From positions 9,775,683 to 9,839,682 of the forward strand of contig JAPTYO010000015.1 in NCBI GenBank assembly GCA_036873135.1: a stretch of DNA of 64,000 nucleotides, written 5' to 3'. The notes under the pieces are model-generated. The model was given only the letters and a program-made list of their open reading frames with translations. It did not search any database and was not told the DNA's origin. This stretch comes from Clarkia xantiana subsp. parviflora. Lineage: Eukaryota > Streptophyta > Magnoliopsida > Myrtales > Onagraceae. The number at the start of each line of letters is the position of its first letter. The first letter of the stretch is position 1. Shown one piece after another: positions 12,311-23,549 of the stretch. A program made the position numbers and the translations under genes.

Positions 12311-13149
12311 TGTTAGATCATAGTTCAACGGGAACTTGAAGTCAACGATTGGTGGGTCGGGACCCTAGAAGTCGAGACCCCAAAAAGGTCGGCGGCCTTT
12401 TAGGTCCAAAATAAGAAGACGAAGATAAAAGGTCGACACGCCTTTCTAAGGGTCAACGCCAAGAAAGTCGACGACCACAAGAGAATGACACCCCTCATTA
12501 AAATCATTCCTCTTAAGGAATGCAGGGAGGTGACACCCTGTTCTCTAGAAAAAAAACACCCTTCCTTTTAAGGAGCGATGAGGTGGCGAGCTTCTTTTCA
12601 CCAACTTGGAGGAACCTTTCATCCTAAGGAACGATGAGGTGGCGACCTGCTCGTCACCAGCTTGGAGGAACCATTCCTCATAAGGAATGAAGAAGTGACG
12701 ACTTACTTTTCACCACCTCAAGAGGAAACCTTCCGCTCTAAGGAATGGTGAGGTGGAAAGCAGCTTGTACCAACTCTCAGAAACCCTTCCTTCTAAGGAA
12801 CAATAAGGTGGCGACATGCTTGTCACTTACTCCAACCGCCACTAGAGGAAACTCCTTCCAAGGGGTCAAACCGCCACTTAAAGTCGGTAATTCGTAGCCT
12901 ATATATACCATATGTATTTTCCATACATTACATTATCTCTCATATATTCCATATACTGGCTTAAGCTTCAGAGTGAAATCAATGACAAATCCCCACCCCC
13001 TTTTCAGGTCCCCCCCCCCCCCCCCCCAAGTTTAAAGACTCACGAAGGAAGGTAAGTGTCCATTGAAGGTCACGAAAGATACCTAGAGTAACCAAAGGCG
13101 AGTCTAAAATTTCACTCTCGAAGACATGCTGGACAAACTTGAACCAACA
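12311..13149 (+). repeat. 5' LTR of Tat-1
   Basis: The LTR runs from TGTTAGATC to CCAACA. It holds a TATATATA box at about 12900-12907 and, downstream, the phrase CTTAAGCTTCAGAGTG that recurs in both Tat-2 LTRs at the same relative place, so Tat-1 and Tat-2 are related. A C-run of 18 lies at 13010-13027. The paired 3' LTR is missing. Confidence 0.7.
12550..12850. repeat. 56-bp degenerate tandem repeat inside the Tat-1 LTR
   Basis: About five imperfect copies of a unit containing CCTTCC...AAGGAACGATGAGGTGGCGA. Each unit pairs TTCCTTNTAAGGAA as a small palindrome. Confidence 0.7.
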
Positions 13150-13160
13150 TTTGGCGTCCT

Positions 13161-13322
13161 ATGTGGGAACGCGATCAAGAAGTCCTGGCCCTGTTGAAGA
13201 ATAAGCCCAGAGGACTGTGTGCTGTGGTTGAAGAAACGAGTATGCCTCGTTTAGACCCCACAAGCTCTCAACAAGTGGGTGAAGAAGTAAGACTTGAACC
13301 GCCCCAACAGGGCAATGGAGTG
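13161..13322 (+). pseudogene. Tat-1 gag, N-terminal stub
   Basis: The open frame beginning at 13161 encodes about 55 residues of the Tat-1 leader/gag N-terminus before it runs into the Tat-2 LTR. The remainder of the 217-codon open frame (to 13814) is LTR sequence read through by chance. The gag resumes beyond the Tat-2 insertion near 23550. Confidence 0.55.
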
Positions 13323-13327
13323 GCTAA
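13323..13327. repeat. Target duplication GCTAA flanking Tat-2 (left)
   Basis: GCTAA precedes the Tat-2 LTR here and follows its other end at 23545-23549. Confidence 0.7.
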
Positions 13328-14090
13328 TGTTGGATATATGCCCAAGCTACCACTAATTGGACCCGATAAATGGGCCATAACCGAATATAATTCGAAACTG
13401 AGAACACGGACACCCGAGGCCCATCGCGTAAGCCCAGAAAGCACCCCGAGTAGCGAAATCCACTCGAGACGACCCCGAGTGGAAAGCCTACCCGGGGGAA
13501 ACCCAAGAAAGGGACCCTTGCTTTGGTTACCCGAGCAAGGTTCCCCTTGCTCGGGTAACCCGAGCAGGACCTTGGGGGTACCCCTCCGGGCACCCCCATC
13601 CGTCCGGACGAGTCCCCCTCGCCCGAACCCCCACCCCGGACAATATTTCGCCCGGGGCTCGCCTTTAGAGGCTTCATACCGATACTTAGCTATGATAAAC
13701 TTACCTACGTTCGAACCGTGGTCAAAGGCACCTTATTTACGGTCAAGGCCAACTCATGTTACGAACCTGCCACAACCGGACCAGAGAACCACTAGAACCG
13801 GGGCGGTCCGATAGAAACTCTATAAATAGAGAGCTCATCCCCTCATTTGAAGGTAATCACTCTCTCTCTAAGCTCACTCTCTCTCTATGCTCACTCTCTC
13901 TCTCTAGAAGCTCTCACTGACTTAAGCTTCAGAGTGGGCTTACCGGGACCCCCTGGTGCCCTTTGCAGGTAAGCGAGGAAAGGAGAAGGGAATCCGGGAA
14001 GAAGAAGCCCATCAAGGAGAAGATCGGGAAGAAGAAGCCCATCAAGGAGAAGATCGAGAAGGAGAAGCCCACTGAGAAGACTCGTGTGCA
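13328..14090 (+). repeat. 5' LTR of Tat-2
   Basis: Begins TGTTGGATATATGCCC and ends near CTCGTGTGCA. The exact end could extend up to 6 bases further, to 14096. TATAAATA lies at 13821-13828. Near the 3' end a 30-bp GAAGAAGCCCATCAAGGAGAAG unit is repeated three times. It is matched by 22769-23540 with many substitutions. Confidence 0.82.
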
Positions 14091-14093
14091 AAT

Positions 14094-14110
14094 ACTGGCG
14101 CCGTCTACTG
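14094..14110 (+). other. Primer-binding-site-like sequence of Tat-2
   Basis: CTGGCGCCGTCTACTGG follows the LTR. The same position in Tat-3A reads TTGGCGCCGTCTGTGGG. It is the expected place of a tRNA primer site. I do not assign the tRNA. Confidence 0.5.
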
Positions 14111-14866
14111 GACTCGAACAAGAAGAATGTTGCTACTACTTGCGATCGATGGCAACTACAAGAAGGCAAGTTGGGGGACCAGCAGACAGCTACCCACAGG
14201 AGAAAACAACCAAGCACCCGCATGGGGGAATAGGAAAGTTCCAGTGGTAAGCCAACATGAACCATCGATAGAGAACGGGAAGGTGTTAGAAACGAGGAAC
14301 ACCCACCTCCTGAAGAACAAACCTCCTCAACCAATGCCCGCCCGGAAGCAACGGCGAACCAACCCTAACCCCAGCCACCCCAACAAGGAAGAACATACAA
14401 CATCACTTCTGAATTAATGGCGGCATTAGAGGAAATGCTAGAAAGAAAGGAGCTTCTAAGGACACACTTAAGGTAGGAAATAACAAGGTACCAAACATCA
14501 CCTCCAAGGTCGATGGGAGGACACCAGCGGGCATACTCCAACTCCTTGAACCAGCAACCCCAGGGAAGGGGATATTACCAACCAAGGAACCCAAATTACC
14601 AGGCAGAAAACGGTCAAGGATATGCTGGACCCCAGAATTACCAAGGGTATGCTGCACGCCAGAATAACCAAGGGTATGCTGGACCCCAAAATGGCCAAGG
14701 GTATGTTGGACCTCAAAACGGACAAGGACATGTTGAGCCCCAAAACAACCAACAAAGTATCGGTCCTCAAAATGCAAGGTAGCATAACATAGCAGGAATA
14801 GCCCTCACAAATGAGGAAATTGAGGAGCTAATAGCTAAGAAGATCAAGGATTCGAAGGGAAGCTCA
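14111..14866 (+). pseudogene. Tat-2 gag N-terminal region with Gln/Gly/Tyr-rich repeat
   Basis: Upstream of the conserved gag core the sequence encodes low-complexity protein in broken frames. The frame at 14513-14782 carries about eight copies of a degenerate GYAGPQNYQ-type unit (repeat of about 24-27 bp, 14600-14780) on the plus strand. A stop at 14780-14782 separates it from the core at 14867. Such variable N-termini are common in Tat gag. It is likely translated with the core in the ancestral element. Confidence 0.5.
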
Positions 14867-15625
14867 ATGCACAAACTAAGAGACAGGGACTCGCACCGTT
14901 TTACTCAGGAGCTGATCAATGTAATGGTTCCACCGAACGTCACGGCTCGTCAGATACCGGACTATGTCGGAAAAGGAGACCCAATACAACATATCCAGAA
15001 GCACAAATCATCACTCTTGGGAAGAACGGCGGTGGAGGACCACTATGCAGTTCTATTCGCCTCAACTCTGGCAGGAAATGCTTCGTACTGGTTCTTTAGT
15101 CTGCCCCAGGCATCGATCACCTCATGGGCAGACTTGAAGGACAAGTTTATCCAGCAGTACTTAGGGGAAAGGCAGCTCCTGAAGGGAGACTCCGCGCTGG
15201 ATGATGTAAAGCAAGGGTACGACGAAAGCTTGGCAAACTACTTCACGAGGTTCAACCAGAATATCTTCGACATAGCAGCAGTGCTATCTGAATGGGAGAT
15301 AGTTCGGGCCTTCATAAGAAATCCGGGACGTCGGGGGGCACCTCTGGCGGACAACGCGAAGGTAATGCCAATCACCTCACTGGAAGAGATGGCGGAGAGA
15401 GTAAAAACTTATATCGGTTTGGAGCGCGCACACTCAAATCGAAAGAAAGGCTATGAAGCACAGGCAAATGAGAACAAACCATCAAAAGGAAAACCCCAAC
15501 AGCTAAAGCATCAACAACAGGCCTCGAGAAGACAGGCGTGGACGCCCCATGGAGGAGCAAGAGCCAATCAAGGCATTCACAACATCGTCTTTACCCCTCT
15601 GACAAGGGAAACCTCAGTATTCTAG
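14867..15625 (+). pseudogene. Tat-2 gag (capsid) core
   Basis: A 252-codon open stretch contains the retrotransposon gag domain: VGKGDPIQHIQ, DHYAVLFASTLAGNASYWFFSLP, SWADLKDKFIQQY, and the YDESLANYFTRFN...RAFIRN block. These align motif by motif with the Tat-3 gag (YDGEGDPVRHVQKH, WFFSLP, CWADMHDRFIQQY, DESLAHYYQRYT). Gag would form the particle that packages the RNA. The true start lies further upstream in the broken region, so this is a fragment of a longer protein. Downstream at 15690-15790 a degenerate knuckle (CEYNNADGHHTDNCFHLQ) follows in another frame, ended by a stop. Confidence 0.75.
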
Positions 15626-15864
15626 CAAAAGATGAAGAGGCTCAACCTATGGACTCCGCCAACGGAGAAAAGAAGGGGAATGATGGGAAATAACATAGAA
15701 CAGTGGTGTGAATACAACAATGCCGATGGACATCACACAGATAACTGCTTCCACCTCCAACGTGACATTGAAAACCTCATCCAATAAGGCATGCTGAAAA
15801 ACTTTGTGAAGGATGAGAGAAAAAGAGATAGGAGCCCTCAACCAAAGTACACCGGCAAAGGAAA

Positions 15865-16560
15865 ATGAAAAGAAAAAATGGAGGACTTTCCTCCCCTACA
15901 AAACAGAAAATTGACCATCAACGTCATCCATGGTGGCCTAGCAGCGGGGGAGAAGCCTCCAACTCAAGAGAGGTATATGTGACCCAGGTCAATGAAATGC
16001 CATTGTTCGGGAAACGCCAAAGGCCAGTTAAGAACATGAAGATAACATTATGAGATGAAGACTTAGAATATGTGGTATATCCACATGATGATGCTTTGGT
16101 AATCACGATGGATATTGCCGGCTGCAACGTAAGAATAATGTTAGTGGACGGGGCAGCTCCCTAGACATCCTTCACATCAACGTGGTTAGAGCATTAGGAA
16201 GGACATAGCGGGATCTCAAGCCCGTTAACTTCCCATTGGTGAGCTTCGCAGGAGCAACAACATTCCCTCTGGGGATCATAACCCTTCCAGTAACCTTGGG
16301 CGAAGGTTGGACACAAGTCCACTTGAAAATAACCTTTGTGGTGGTTGAAGAGTTAGGGGCATACAATGGAATATTGGGCCGCACGACCATCAACCCAAAC
16401 CGCATAGTCCCATCAACGGTCCACCAAAAGATGAAGTTCCCGACACCAAATGGCATTGGAGAGGTACTGGGGGACCAAGCAGCGTCGAGGAAATGCTACC
16501 TGAATGCTATGAGGAGAAGGGTACAACATGGACTACCAATCGCCTATATAGTAGCCCCAA
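15865..16560 (+). pseudogene. Tat-2 aspartic protease, frameshifted
   Basis: The retropepsin-like domain begins after an NVIHGG motif (about 15915) as in Tat-3. A frame change is needed near the active site: the VDGG-type motif at about 16146-16160 has lost one G from a G-run, giving a stop in place of the substrate-flap side. The remainder is open from 16236 (FPLGIITLPVT, YNGILGRTTINP, STVHQKMKFPT, GDQAASRKCYLNA), matching the Tat-3 protease end almost residue for residue. It would have cleaved gag. It is inactive as it stands. The open frame continues past 16560 into the second gag-like domain. Confidence 0.7.
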
Positions 16561-16779
16561 GAAGAAATATGAAGGGAAGGGTCAAGCAAGGATGGAGGAA
16601 CATGATGGATGTGATGAAAGAAGCAGTAACTCACCTCCTAAATGTGACAATGGAAGTTTTCAAGAAGAGGAAAAGGCAGGAGTCCCACGAGCAGGACGTG
16701 GAAAAGGTCGAAGAGAATGCAAAGGAAGAAAGAAAGAAAAGAAGAAGAGAAAGAAGGAAGAACCGTGCAGGCTTGGATG

Positions 16780-17069
16780 GTATCCAACAAAAGGGAGATG
16801 AGCTGATAAAAAGCTATTTCGTGAGGCTAGCGTTGGTGGCGGCAGAACTCAAAACAACCAGGAATGAATTCGTTAAGGCCTTCTTCAGGAACCTAAGGAG
16901 GGACGCCGAGGAATACTTCGGAGGAGAAGGGGGCATCGCCGCCATATCTTCAGTCGAAGAATTCAACCATAAACTGTGGCAAGCCATACAGACAGAGGAA
17001 GAGGAAGAAAGGAGATACTACAGACTCAGTGACGGGCGGATAGTGCACTTCACACCTCTAAGGAGCTAG
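16780..17069 (+). pseudogene. Second gag-like domain in Tat-2
   Basis: The frame of the protease continues through a Lys/Arg/Glu-rich linker (about 16630-16770) into a segment that reads like the C-terminal half of gag: GDELIKSYFVRL, EFVKAFFRN, ISSVEEFNHKLWQAIQTEE. In the gag core the equivalents are YDESLANYFTRF, EIVRAFIRN and ITSLEEMAERVKTYIGLE. This is where RT would be expected. It looks like a second, partial gag acquired by fusion or template switching. Confidence 0.5.
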
Positions 17070-17445
17070 ATAGAATAACTATACAACACAGTCCTCTGTG
17101 ACCGGATCCCACCTCCCATGGAATCATCGATGGCCTTCATTGGAACAGAAGTGGAGGGATTGTGTATACCACAAGACCTAGGGACATAATACTAACAAAT
17201 GCTTAGCCCTCAGGCTAGAGGTCGAAGAGGAAATCCACGCTGGACGCCTGGAGGAGGAGGTTGTATCAGAAGAGCTGGAGTTTGCCCCCAATTAGAGTGG
17301 AGAATATATAAACCTTTTTTTTTTTTTTTTATGTTTATGTATTAGAGTACTTGAAGGAGATCCACGGACTCCATTTAGACTTTCCTTATGTATGAAGCGA
17401 CAATGGAACTCAATGAATGAGATGTTTTTCCAGGATTTTGCCAGA

Positions 17446-18440
17446 ACCGAAAAGGGACATAAGACCCGACGGGCCACCCTTACAAATCGAAAATGGGAAG
17501 ATCCAAAAAGAAAACCCTGGCATATGATAAAGCGATCAACAAACTTTACATATGGACATGGGAAGATCTATAAGGACAACCATTCCAACCGAAAAGGGAC
17601 ATAAGACCCGAAGGGCCACCCTTACAACCGAAAATGGGAAGATCCAAAAAGACAACCCTAACATATGATAAAGCGATCAACAACCTTTACATATTGACGG
17701 GGGAAGATCTATAAGGAAAACCATTCCAATCGAAAAGGGACATAAGACGCGACGGGCCACCCTTACAAATCGAAAATGGGAAGATCCAAAAAGACAACCC
17801 TGACATATGATAAATCGATCAACAACCTTTACATATGGACATGGGAAGATCTATAAGGACAACCTTTCCAACCGAAAAGAGACATAAGACCCGACGGGCA
17901 ACCTTACAAACTGAAAATGCGAAGATCCAAAAAGACAACCCTGAAATATGATAAAATGATCAACAACCTTTACATATGGACAGAGGAAGATCTATAAAGA
18001 CAACCATTCCAACCGAAAAGGGACATAAGACCCGACGGGCCACCCTTACAAACCGAAAATGGGAAGATCCAAAAAGACAACCCTAACATATGATAAAGTG
18101 ATCAACAACCTTTACATATGGATAGGGGAAGATCTATAAGGACAACCATTCCAACCGACAAGGGACATAAGACCCGAAGGGCCACCATTACAACCGAAAA
18201 TGGGAAGATCCAAAAAGACAACTCTAACATATGATAAAGCAATCAACAACCTTTACATATGGATAGGGGAAGATCTATAAGGAAAACAATTCCAACCGAA
18301 AATGGAAATAGGACCCACAGGGCCACCCTTACAACCGAAAATGTTAAGATCCAAAATGACAACCCTGAAATATGATAAAGCGATCAACAACCTTTACATA
18401 TGTAAAGGGAAAGATCTATAAGGACAACCATTACAACAAA
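17446..18440. repeat. 141-bp tandem array in Tat-2
   Basis: About seven copies of a unit of roughly 141 bp, recognised by AACCGAAAAGGGACATAAGA recurring at about 17447, 17588, 17729, 17869, 18012, 18153 and 18293. Each unit also contains GGAAGATCTATAAGGA and ACATATGATAAAGCGATCAA. Copies differ by scattered substitutions. Arrays between coding and antisense regions are a known habit of Tat elements and can seed satellite DNA. Confidence 0.88.
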
Positions 18441-18503
18441 AAATAAAAGGAATGTAAGTCCTGAAAATATAGGCCATCTGAATAGAACATCATAATAAAC
18501 GGC

Positions 18504-21295
18504 GTGCTAAAAGCACATCAAGTCATACAAACACAATATAGAAAGAAGTACTACAACAATGGAAAGCAAATCAGAGTATCTATCCAAGAAACAAAATCCT
18601 CTCCCAAACAAGCAGGAGGAAAACACAAATGCAACAATCATAAAAACACCGACCGGGTGTATAAGCTCAACCGTCCTTCACAAGGGGGGGGGGGGGGGTC
18701 ATCCTCTCCAACAGGAAATCGTGAAGGGAATGTAACCTTAGCAGCTCGAGAAGAAACCACAGTCTTAGTCTTGGAAGAACAATCAGCAACAACTCGCCCA
18801 GCTGCAATCTTCGCTCGCTCCGCCCGCCTGGCAATTTGGGCAACGATAGCCATAGCAAACATAGTATATTCCCCAAGCTGGTCAAAATGGAAGGAGGGAC
18901 AAAGAGAATGCATCTTCTTAACCATGTTCACACCAAAGGTGTTCATAATGCCCTGCAGTTCTTCTCAGCATGAGTAGAAAACTGTTCGCAAGCTAGAAAC
19001 TCCCGGACTCCAACAACTTTGCCTTTCTCAACTCCAGGAGCCTCACCTTCCTTCAGGCCAGACAACCTACTCTCCTCCCGGGCATCCCGAAGAGCACTCT
19101 TAATCTTCAACTCCGCAATTAAAGCCTCCTCCGCTCGGTCGGCACGAACATCATCAAGTTCTTGCTGAAGAACAGTCAAACGGCTAGCCAAGGTAACCTC
19201 CGACACCCTGAGCTCCTCATTCTCCTAGCGCAGCCGCTCTTCGGTGATTTTCTGAGTAGACTCAAGAAACTTCTGTATAGACTCGAGCGTCACAACCATC
19301 TCCCGAAGCATATCCTGTTAACGACCAACGTTAACCAGGTGGGAGCCGAGTTTAACAACAAAAGATATGCCCTACAAAGGAAACGAGAGTCAAGATGAAA
19401 AAGAAGATCGAACAAAACAAGGTAAAACATAATGTACGCACTCACGGGAGTAAGTTGGGACAAGGCGCCCTTCACACAATGATGAATCTCCTCAAGGTCG
19501 GTGGGAGGAAGAGATCGATCGGCTGGAGCTATAATGGAGTTCATCATGGGAATAGCAACTTCTGGAATGGAAAGGGAGGCACTTAGGTCATAAAGTTTCC
19601 GATCAGCATTTTGGAAGGGCAACCAAGAATTACCCCTAACATCACCATCGACGGGACGGATAAGATTATTGGGAAAGATTAAAGACAACTCGATCCTACC
19701 TGAAAAATAAATATAAGACGCGACAAGGGCAAGAAAAACACACATATGCAAGAAAAAAAAGTCGCCATATACCTGGCACGGGAGGTCTATCATCAAAGGA
19801 CTCACCCCTCGGGGGGGAGATGGGGTGAGGAGAAGATGACTCATCAGCATCATCTGAAGCCTCCTTATTCTCCGGGGCAATGTGAGAACCGTCAGCGACA
19901 TCCTCAACAGTGACCTCTCTCTCTTTATGGGGCGAGGAGGACCTGGAGGGAGAAAAGAATGAGTCTATCTTTTGAGCCTTAGAAACAGGGGTCTCTTCCT
20001 ACAAGCTAGACCTCTTCGACTTGATCTTAGCCAAGTTCTGCACGGCAGAGATAGAGAGGGAGCTTCCTGAAAATCAAAGAAACATGGGTGAATACAACAT
20101 AAGAAAAATAAGGAGAAAATAAAAGAAAACATAACAAACACAATATCAGAGGAAGGTTTCACAGCCCCAGACGACAGTGAAATGGTAGCAGGAGTCTCAG
20201 CCACAGGCAAAGGAATAGGAGAAATGATCGAATTCTCCCTCTCGGAAGGGGCATCCTCACCAGCATCATCATCCTCCTGAAACAGGGAAGGCCGATATTG
20301 AAACCAACATACAAGACATAGCAAGAAAGTTACAAGTATCAAAGAATCAAAGAATCAAAGACTTGCATACAAAGGGTAAAACGCAGGGCGCCGTTCGAAT
20401 CCTCGTGGAAGACAGCTCCTCTTCAGAAATGCGATGTACGGACCCGAAGGAGGCCGTCGTGCTCTCAATATATATCAGCTTCAGGGTCTACCTATCGGAA
20501 GTGGAAAGTTCGGAAAAGTCGGGATGCACATCCGTCAACATCGGGGTATCCAAGGACCAAGAAACGTCCAGACCTTAGTATTTCTCCCAATGGCCACTAC
20601 TGCCTTCAAAGGCAAGAACAAACCGAAGCTTGTTATTCCACTTAGCAGTTCCCAACGTCGAAAACCCCTTTTGGGACAATAGGGGGAATCGGGTCACTAG
20701 AGAATAAAACCTTGACTCAACACCGTGCTTGATGCGGTAGAAGCATCGAAAAAGAAGAAAAGAGTAAGCCCAATGTTGGCGATGGCACAACACCCTAAAT
20801 CCAACCCAGGCACGAATGGCAGAAGGGGCAAGCTCGAGAGGAGAAATACGATTATACTGGCAGAGCTCCCGAAGGTTGGTGCAGTAAGGGAATCAGAGCC
20901 CTGCCTTGATCTGATGAATGTATACCACCGACATTCCATCCGGAAGAGGAGTAACGGAGCTGCCACCATAACGGTATGGCATGGTGAATGGGAAAAATTA
21001 TTTTCCCATGCTAAACAACCCAGCCAGCTTATCATTTCAAGTTCAACGATTTCTTACTATTGGTCTCAAATGGGAACACAGCGTCACGAAGAAAGGCCAT
21101 CTCATCCTCAAGGATAGGCCGCAACTCGACCTCCGTGTTTGATTCGGGATCAGATGTCTCAGGGACATAGTCCGGACTCAGGCCGGGATGCGGAAACCGC
21201 CTTCCCATAAAAAACCTCTTATGCGGGAAGCGGACTATGGGAACATTAGAGGCAAGGTCAGTATGAGAAGCCTTCGGAGAAGAAGGCTTACTCAT
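18504..21295 (-). pseudogene. Antisense gene of Tat-2 (PF04195-like, coiled coil), decayed
   Basis: On the strand opposite gag lie several open pieces that line up with the full-length antisense gene of Tat-3B. Going 3'-ward: an N-terminal piece from ATG 21295 (SPKASHTD..., ILEDEMAFLRD); a conserved core around 20960-20740 (IHQIKAGL-stop-FPYCTNLRELCQY, SAIRAWVGFRVLCHRQ) equal to Tat-3B GQISAGIRFPFCGNLVEMCQH and HAIRLWNAFQVLCFRQ; an acidic piece near 20280-20150; a coiled-coil piece 19206-18943; and a C-terminal piece ending near 18638. In-frame stops and gaps, some of which may be introns, separate them. A G-run of 15 lies at 18684-18698. The function of such proteins is unknown. The domain name 'transposase, gypsy type' is historical. 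Confidence 0.6.
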
Positions 21296-21839
21296 TTTGA
21301 AGCAGAAACGGAACGACGGTCCTTAGCCCGACAGAAGCCCCAAAAGCACACCTGGCAAGGAGAAAGAAAAACAACGGTCCGTCAGGAAAAACATCGCTCC
21401 GCCAAAAATATGGTGGTCCGACATGACACCATGCAAATTCATCAAGACCAACCTACCAAAGGGTACGTCCCAATGTTCATAAAGATCAAATGCTTACCAC
21501 GGGGGCAAAAGACACGTGCACGGATGATACTACTTGTCAAAGGGAGGAACTATGATGGACAAAACATGGAAAATATCCCTAGAAGGGAGGATAAATAAAA
21601 TCATGTCAATATTGCCTAAGGTAAAGAAAGGAAGGAGCCAAATATCCTCCATGAGAGCATATATCATCTATACAAGCAAGGGATGACCTAAGCATGGTAC
21701 TAAGGAACCCAAACGACAAACACCTACCAAGTTCATAAGGGGGCAATATCTATACCAAATACTCACCTAAAAAATCTCCCAAGCTCAAGAAAAAAGTCCT
21801 CTTTCAATCAACAATGCACAATGAAGCAACTCAACTATC

Positions 21840-22768
21840 TATTTCAAGGCCCGGGCTTTTATAATGATCAATGGAGAACATACAAGAGAGGAAGGGCTAG
21901 TAAATCGAACCTTTGAAGAACCGGAACCGGTCAAAAAACCGGTCCGAAATGAACCAGCCACCGGAGAACGCTGCCACGGGGGGGGGGGGGGGGGGGGTGG
22001 TGAGCTGCCGTCACTGTCGCCTCTGTGCCCAGCCTCACCGTGGCCGATCCTCACCTAACGACGCCCCCAAAGCTCTCCGGTCTGCCGCCCGACGCCGCCT
22101 CCAAGCCGGTGTCCCGTGCCGGCCGATCTGAGCCAAGCCTTTCAAGCCAAATCCAACCATAAATCAAACCTAGGAGAGCTCCATGTGAAATGTGGTGACT
22201 TGGTTGGGTGGAAAAATTGGAAAATGAGGTGGATGAGAAAACCTAGGTTGAAGAAGGGGGGAGATGCTCTAGAAAAGGAGGAGGAGAGAAAATGCTCTAG
22301 AAAAAGATGAAGGAGGAGGAAATAATGAAGTGAAATCTAAATATATGCTTTATAAAGTATATGATATGAATTTTCTCTCCAAAAAGCTCCATAAAATGAG
22401 ATACAAACAAAAGGAAACAGTCCGAAGGATAAGTAAAACGAGACCAAGGCTTGTTGTTCTTACCCTCATAAAATATTATCACATGACCTAAACTTGCTTA
22501 AATCTAACAAAAGCATTTTTTCGTCTATGTATTAAGCTTCTCTAAAACAGGGGGCATGGAAATCAAAACACGTCTCGAGCACTCGATAAAGGCCGGGATC
22601 GTCATAAAACCTTCCTGAAAAGAAAGGGTGATGGAAATCACGACGCGTCTCGAGAACTCGATAGAGGCCAGGATCTTCATAAAGGTACGCCTCTCTTCCC
22701 GCTTGGGTGATATTCCGCAGAAAATAGAATCAAGAAAAGGTTAAACTATTCCGTGACTCGGGGGCAAG
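21840..22768 (+). other. Tat-2 3' region and antisense-gene upstream DNA
   Basis: No coding signal in the element's sense. A 20-base G-run at 21978-21997 is flanked by GC-rich DNA. A segment of about 72 bp built on ATGGAAATCA..CGTCTCGAG.ACTCGATA is duplicated in tandem at about 22555 and 22629. A purine tract (CTCGGGGGCAAG, 22757-22768) primes plus-strand synthesis next to the LTR. Confidence 0.6.
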
Positions 22769-23540
22769 TGTTGGATATACGCCCAAGCTACCACTAATTG
22801 GATCCGATAAATGGCCCATAACCGAATATAATTCAAAATTTAGAACACGGAAACCTGAGGCCCATCAGGTAAGCCCGAAAAGCACCCCGAGTGGCAAAAT
22901 CCACTCGGGAAGACCCCGAGTGGAAAGCCTACCCGGGGGGAACCCCAAAGGGACCCTTGCTTGCGTTACGCGAGCAAGGTCCCTCTTGCTCGGGTAACCC
23001 GACCAAGGTTCCCCTTGCTCGGGTAACCCGAGCAGGACCTTGGGGGTACCCCTCCGGGCACACCCATCCGTTCGGACGAGCCCCCCTCGCCCTGACCCCC
23101 ACCCCCGGACGATATTTCGCCCGGGGCTTGCCTTTAGAGGCCACATACCGATACTTAACTATGATAATCTTACCTACGGTCGAACCTGGGTCAAAGGCAC
23201 CTTATTTACGGAAAAGGCCAAGTCATATTACGAAACTGCTACAACCGGACCAGAGAACCACTGGAACCGAGGCGGTCCGATAGAAACTCTATAAATAGAG
23301 AGCTCATCCCCTCATTTGAAGGTAATCACTCTCTCTCTAAGCTCACCCTCTCTCTAGAAGCTCTCGCTGACTTAAGCTTCAGAGTGGGCTTACCGGGACC
23401 CCCCGGTGCCCTTTGCAGGTAAGTGAGGAAATGAGAAGGGAATCCTGGAAGAAGAAGCCCGTCAAGGAGAAGATTGGGAAGAAGAAGCCCATCAAAGGGT
23501 AGATCGAGAAGGAGAAGCCCACAGAGAAGACTCGTGTGCA
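22769..23540 (+). repeat. 3' LTR of Tat-2
   Basis: Homologous to 13328-14090 over its whole length, with TATAAATA at 23290-23297. It ends near CTCGTGTGCA and may extend to 23544. GCTAA follows at 23545-23549. Confidence 0.82.
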
Positions 23541-23549
23541 AACTGCTAA

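Larger units (their letters stand above)
13328..23544 (+). mobile_element. Tat-2: large non-autonomous gypsy element
   Basis: A 10.2-kb element bounded by similar LTRs (13328-14090 and 22769-23540), a primer-site-like TGGCGCCGTCTACTGG just inside the first LTR and a polypurine tract (CTCGGGGGCAAG) before the second. Internal order is gag, zinc-knuckle remnant, protease, a second gag-like domain, a 141-bp tandem array and an antisense gene. No reverse transcriptase, RNase H or integrase motif is visible in any frame. It resembles large retrotransposon derivatives mobilised in trans by autonomous Tat relatives. GCTAA flanks it. Confidence 0.82.

Noticed and set aside
13540..13570. Hairpin around TTGCTCGGGTAACCCGAGCAAGG as a terminator or CRISPR-like repeat
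   Set aside because: It is a local duplication inside a retrotransposon LTR, present in both LTRs; no array of spaced repeats and the organism is eukaryotic.
13324..13677. 117-codon minus-strand frame and 22865-23146 counterpart
   Set aside because: Lie within the Tat-2 LTRs in GC-rich repeats (CTTGCTCGGGTAACCCGAGCAAGG palindromic area); not coding.
18684..18698. Homopolymer runs (18684-18698 G, 21978-21997 G, 13010-13027 C) as regulatory G-quadruplex sites
   Set aside because: Single uninterrupted runs in decayed elements are more simply slippage products or sequencing artefacts; no conserved partner copies.
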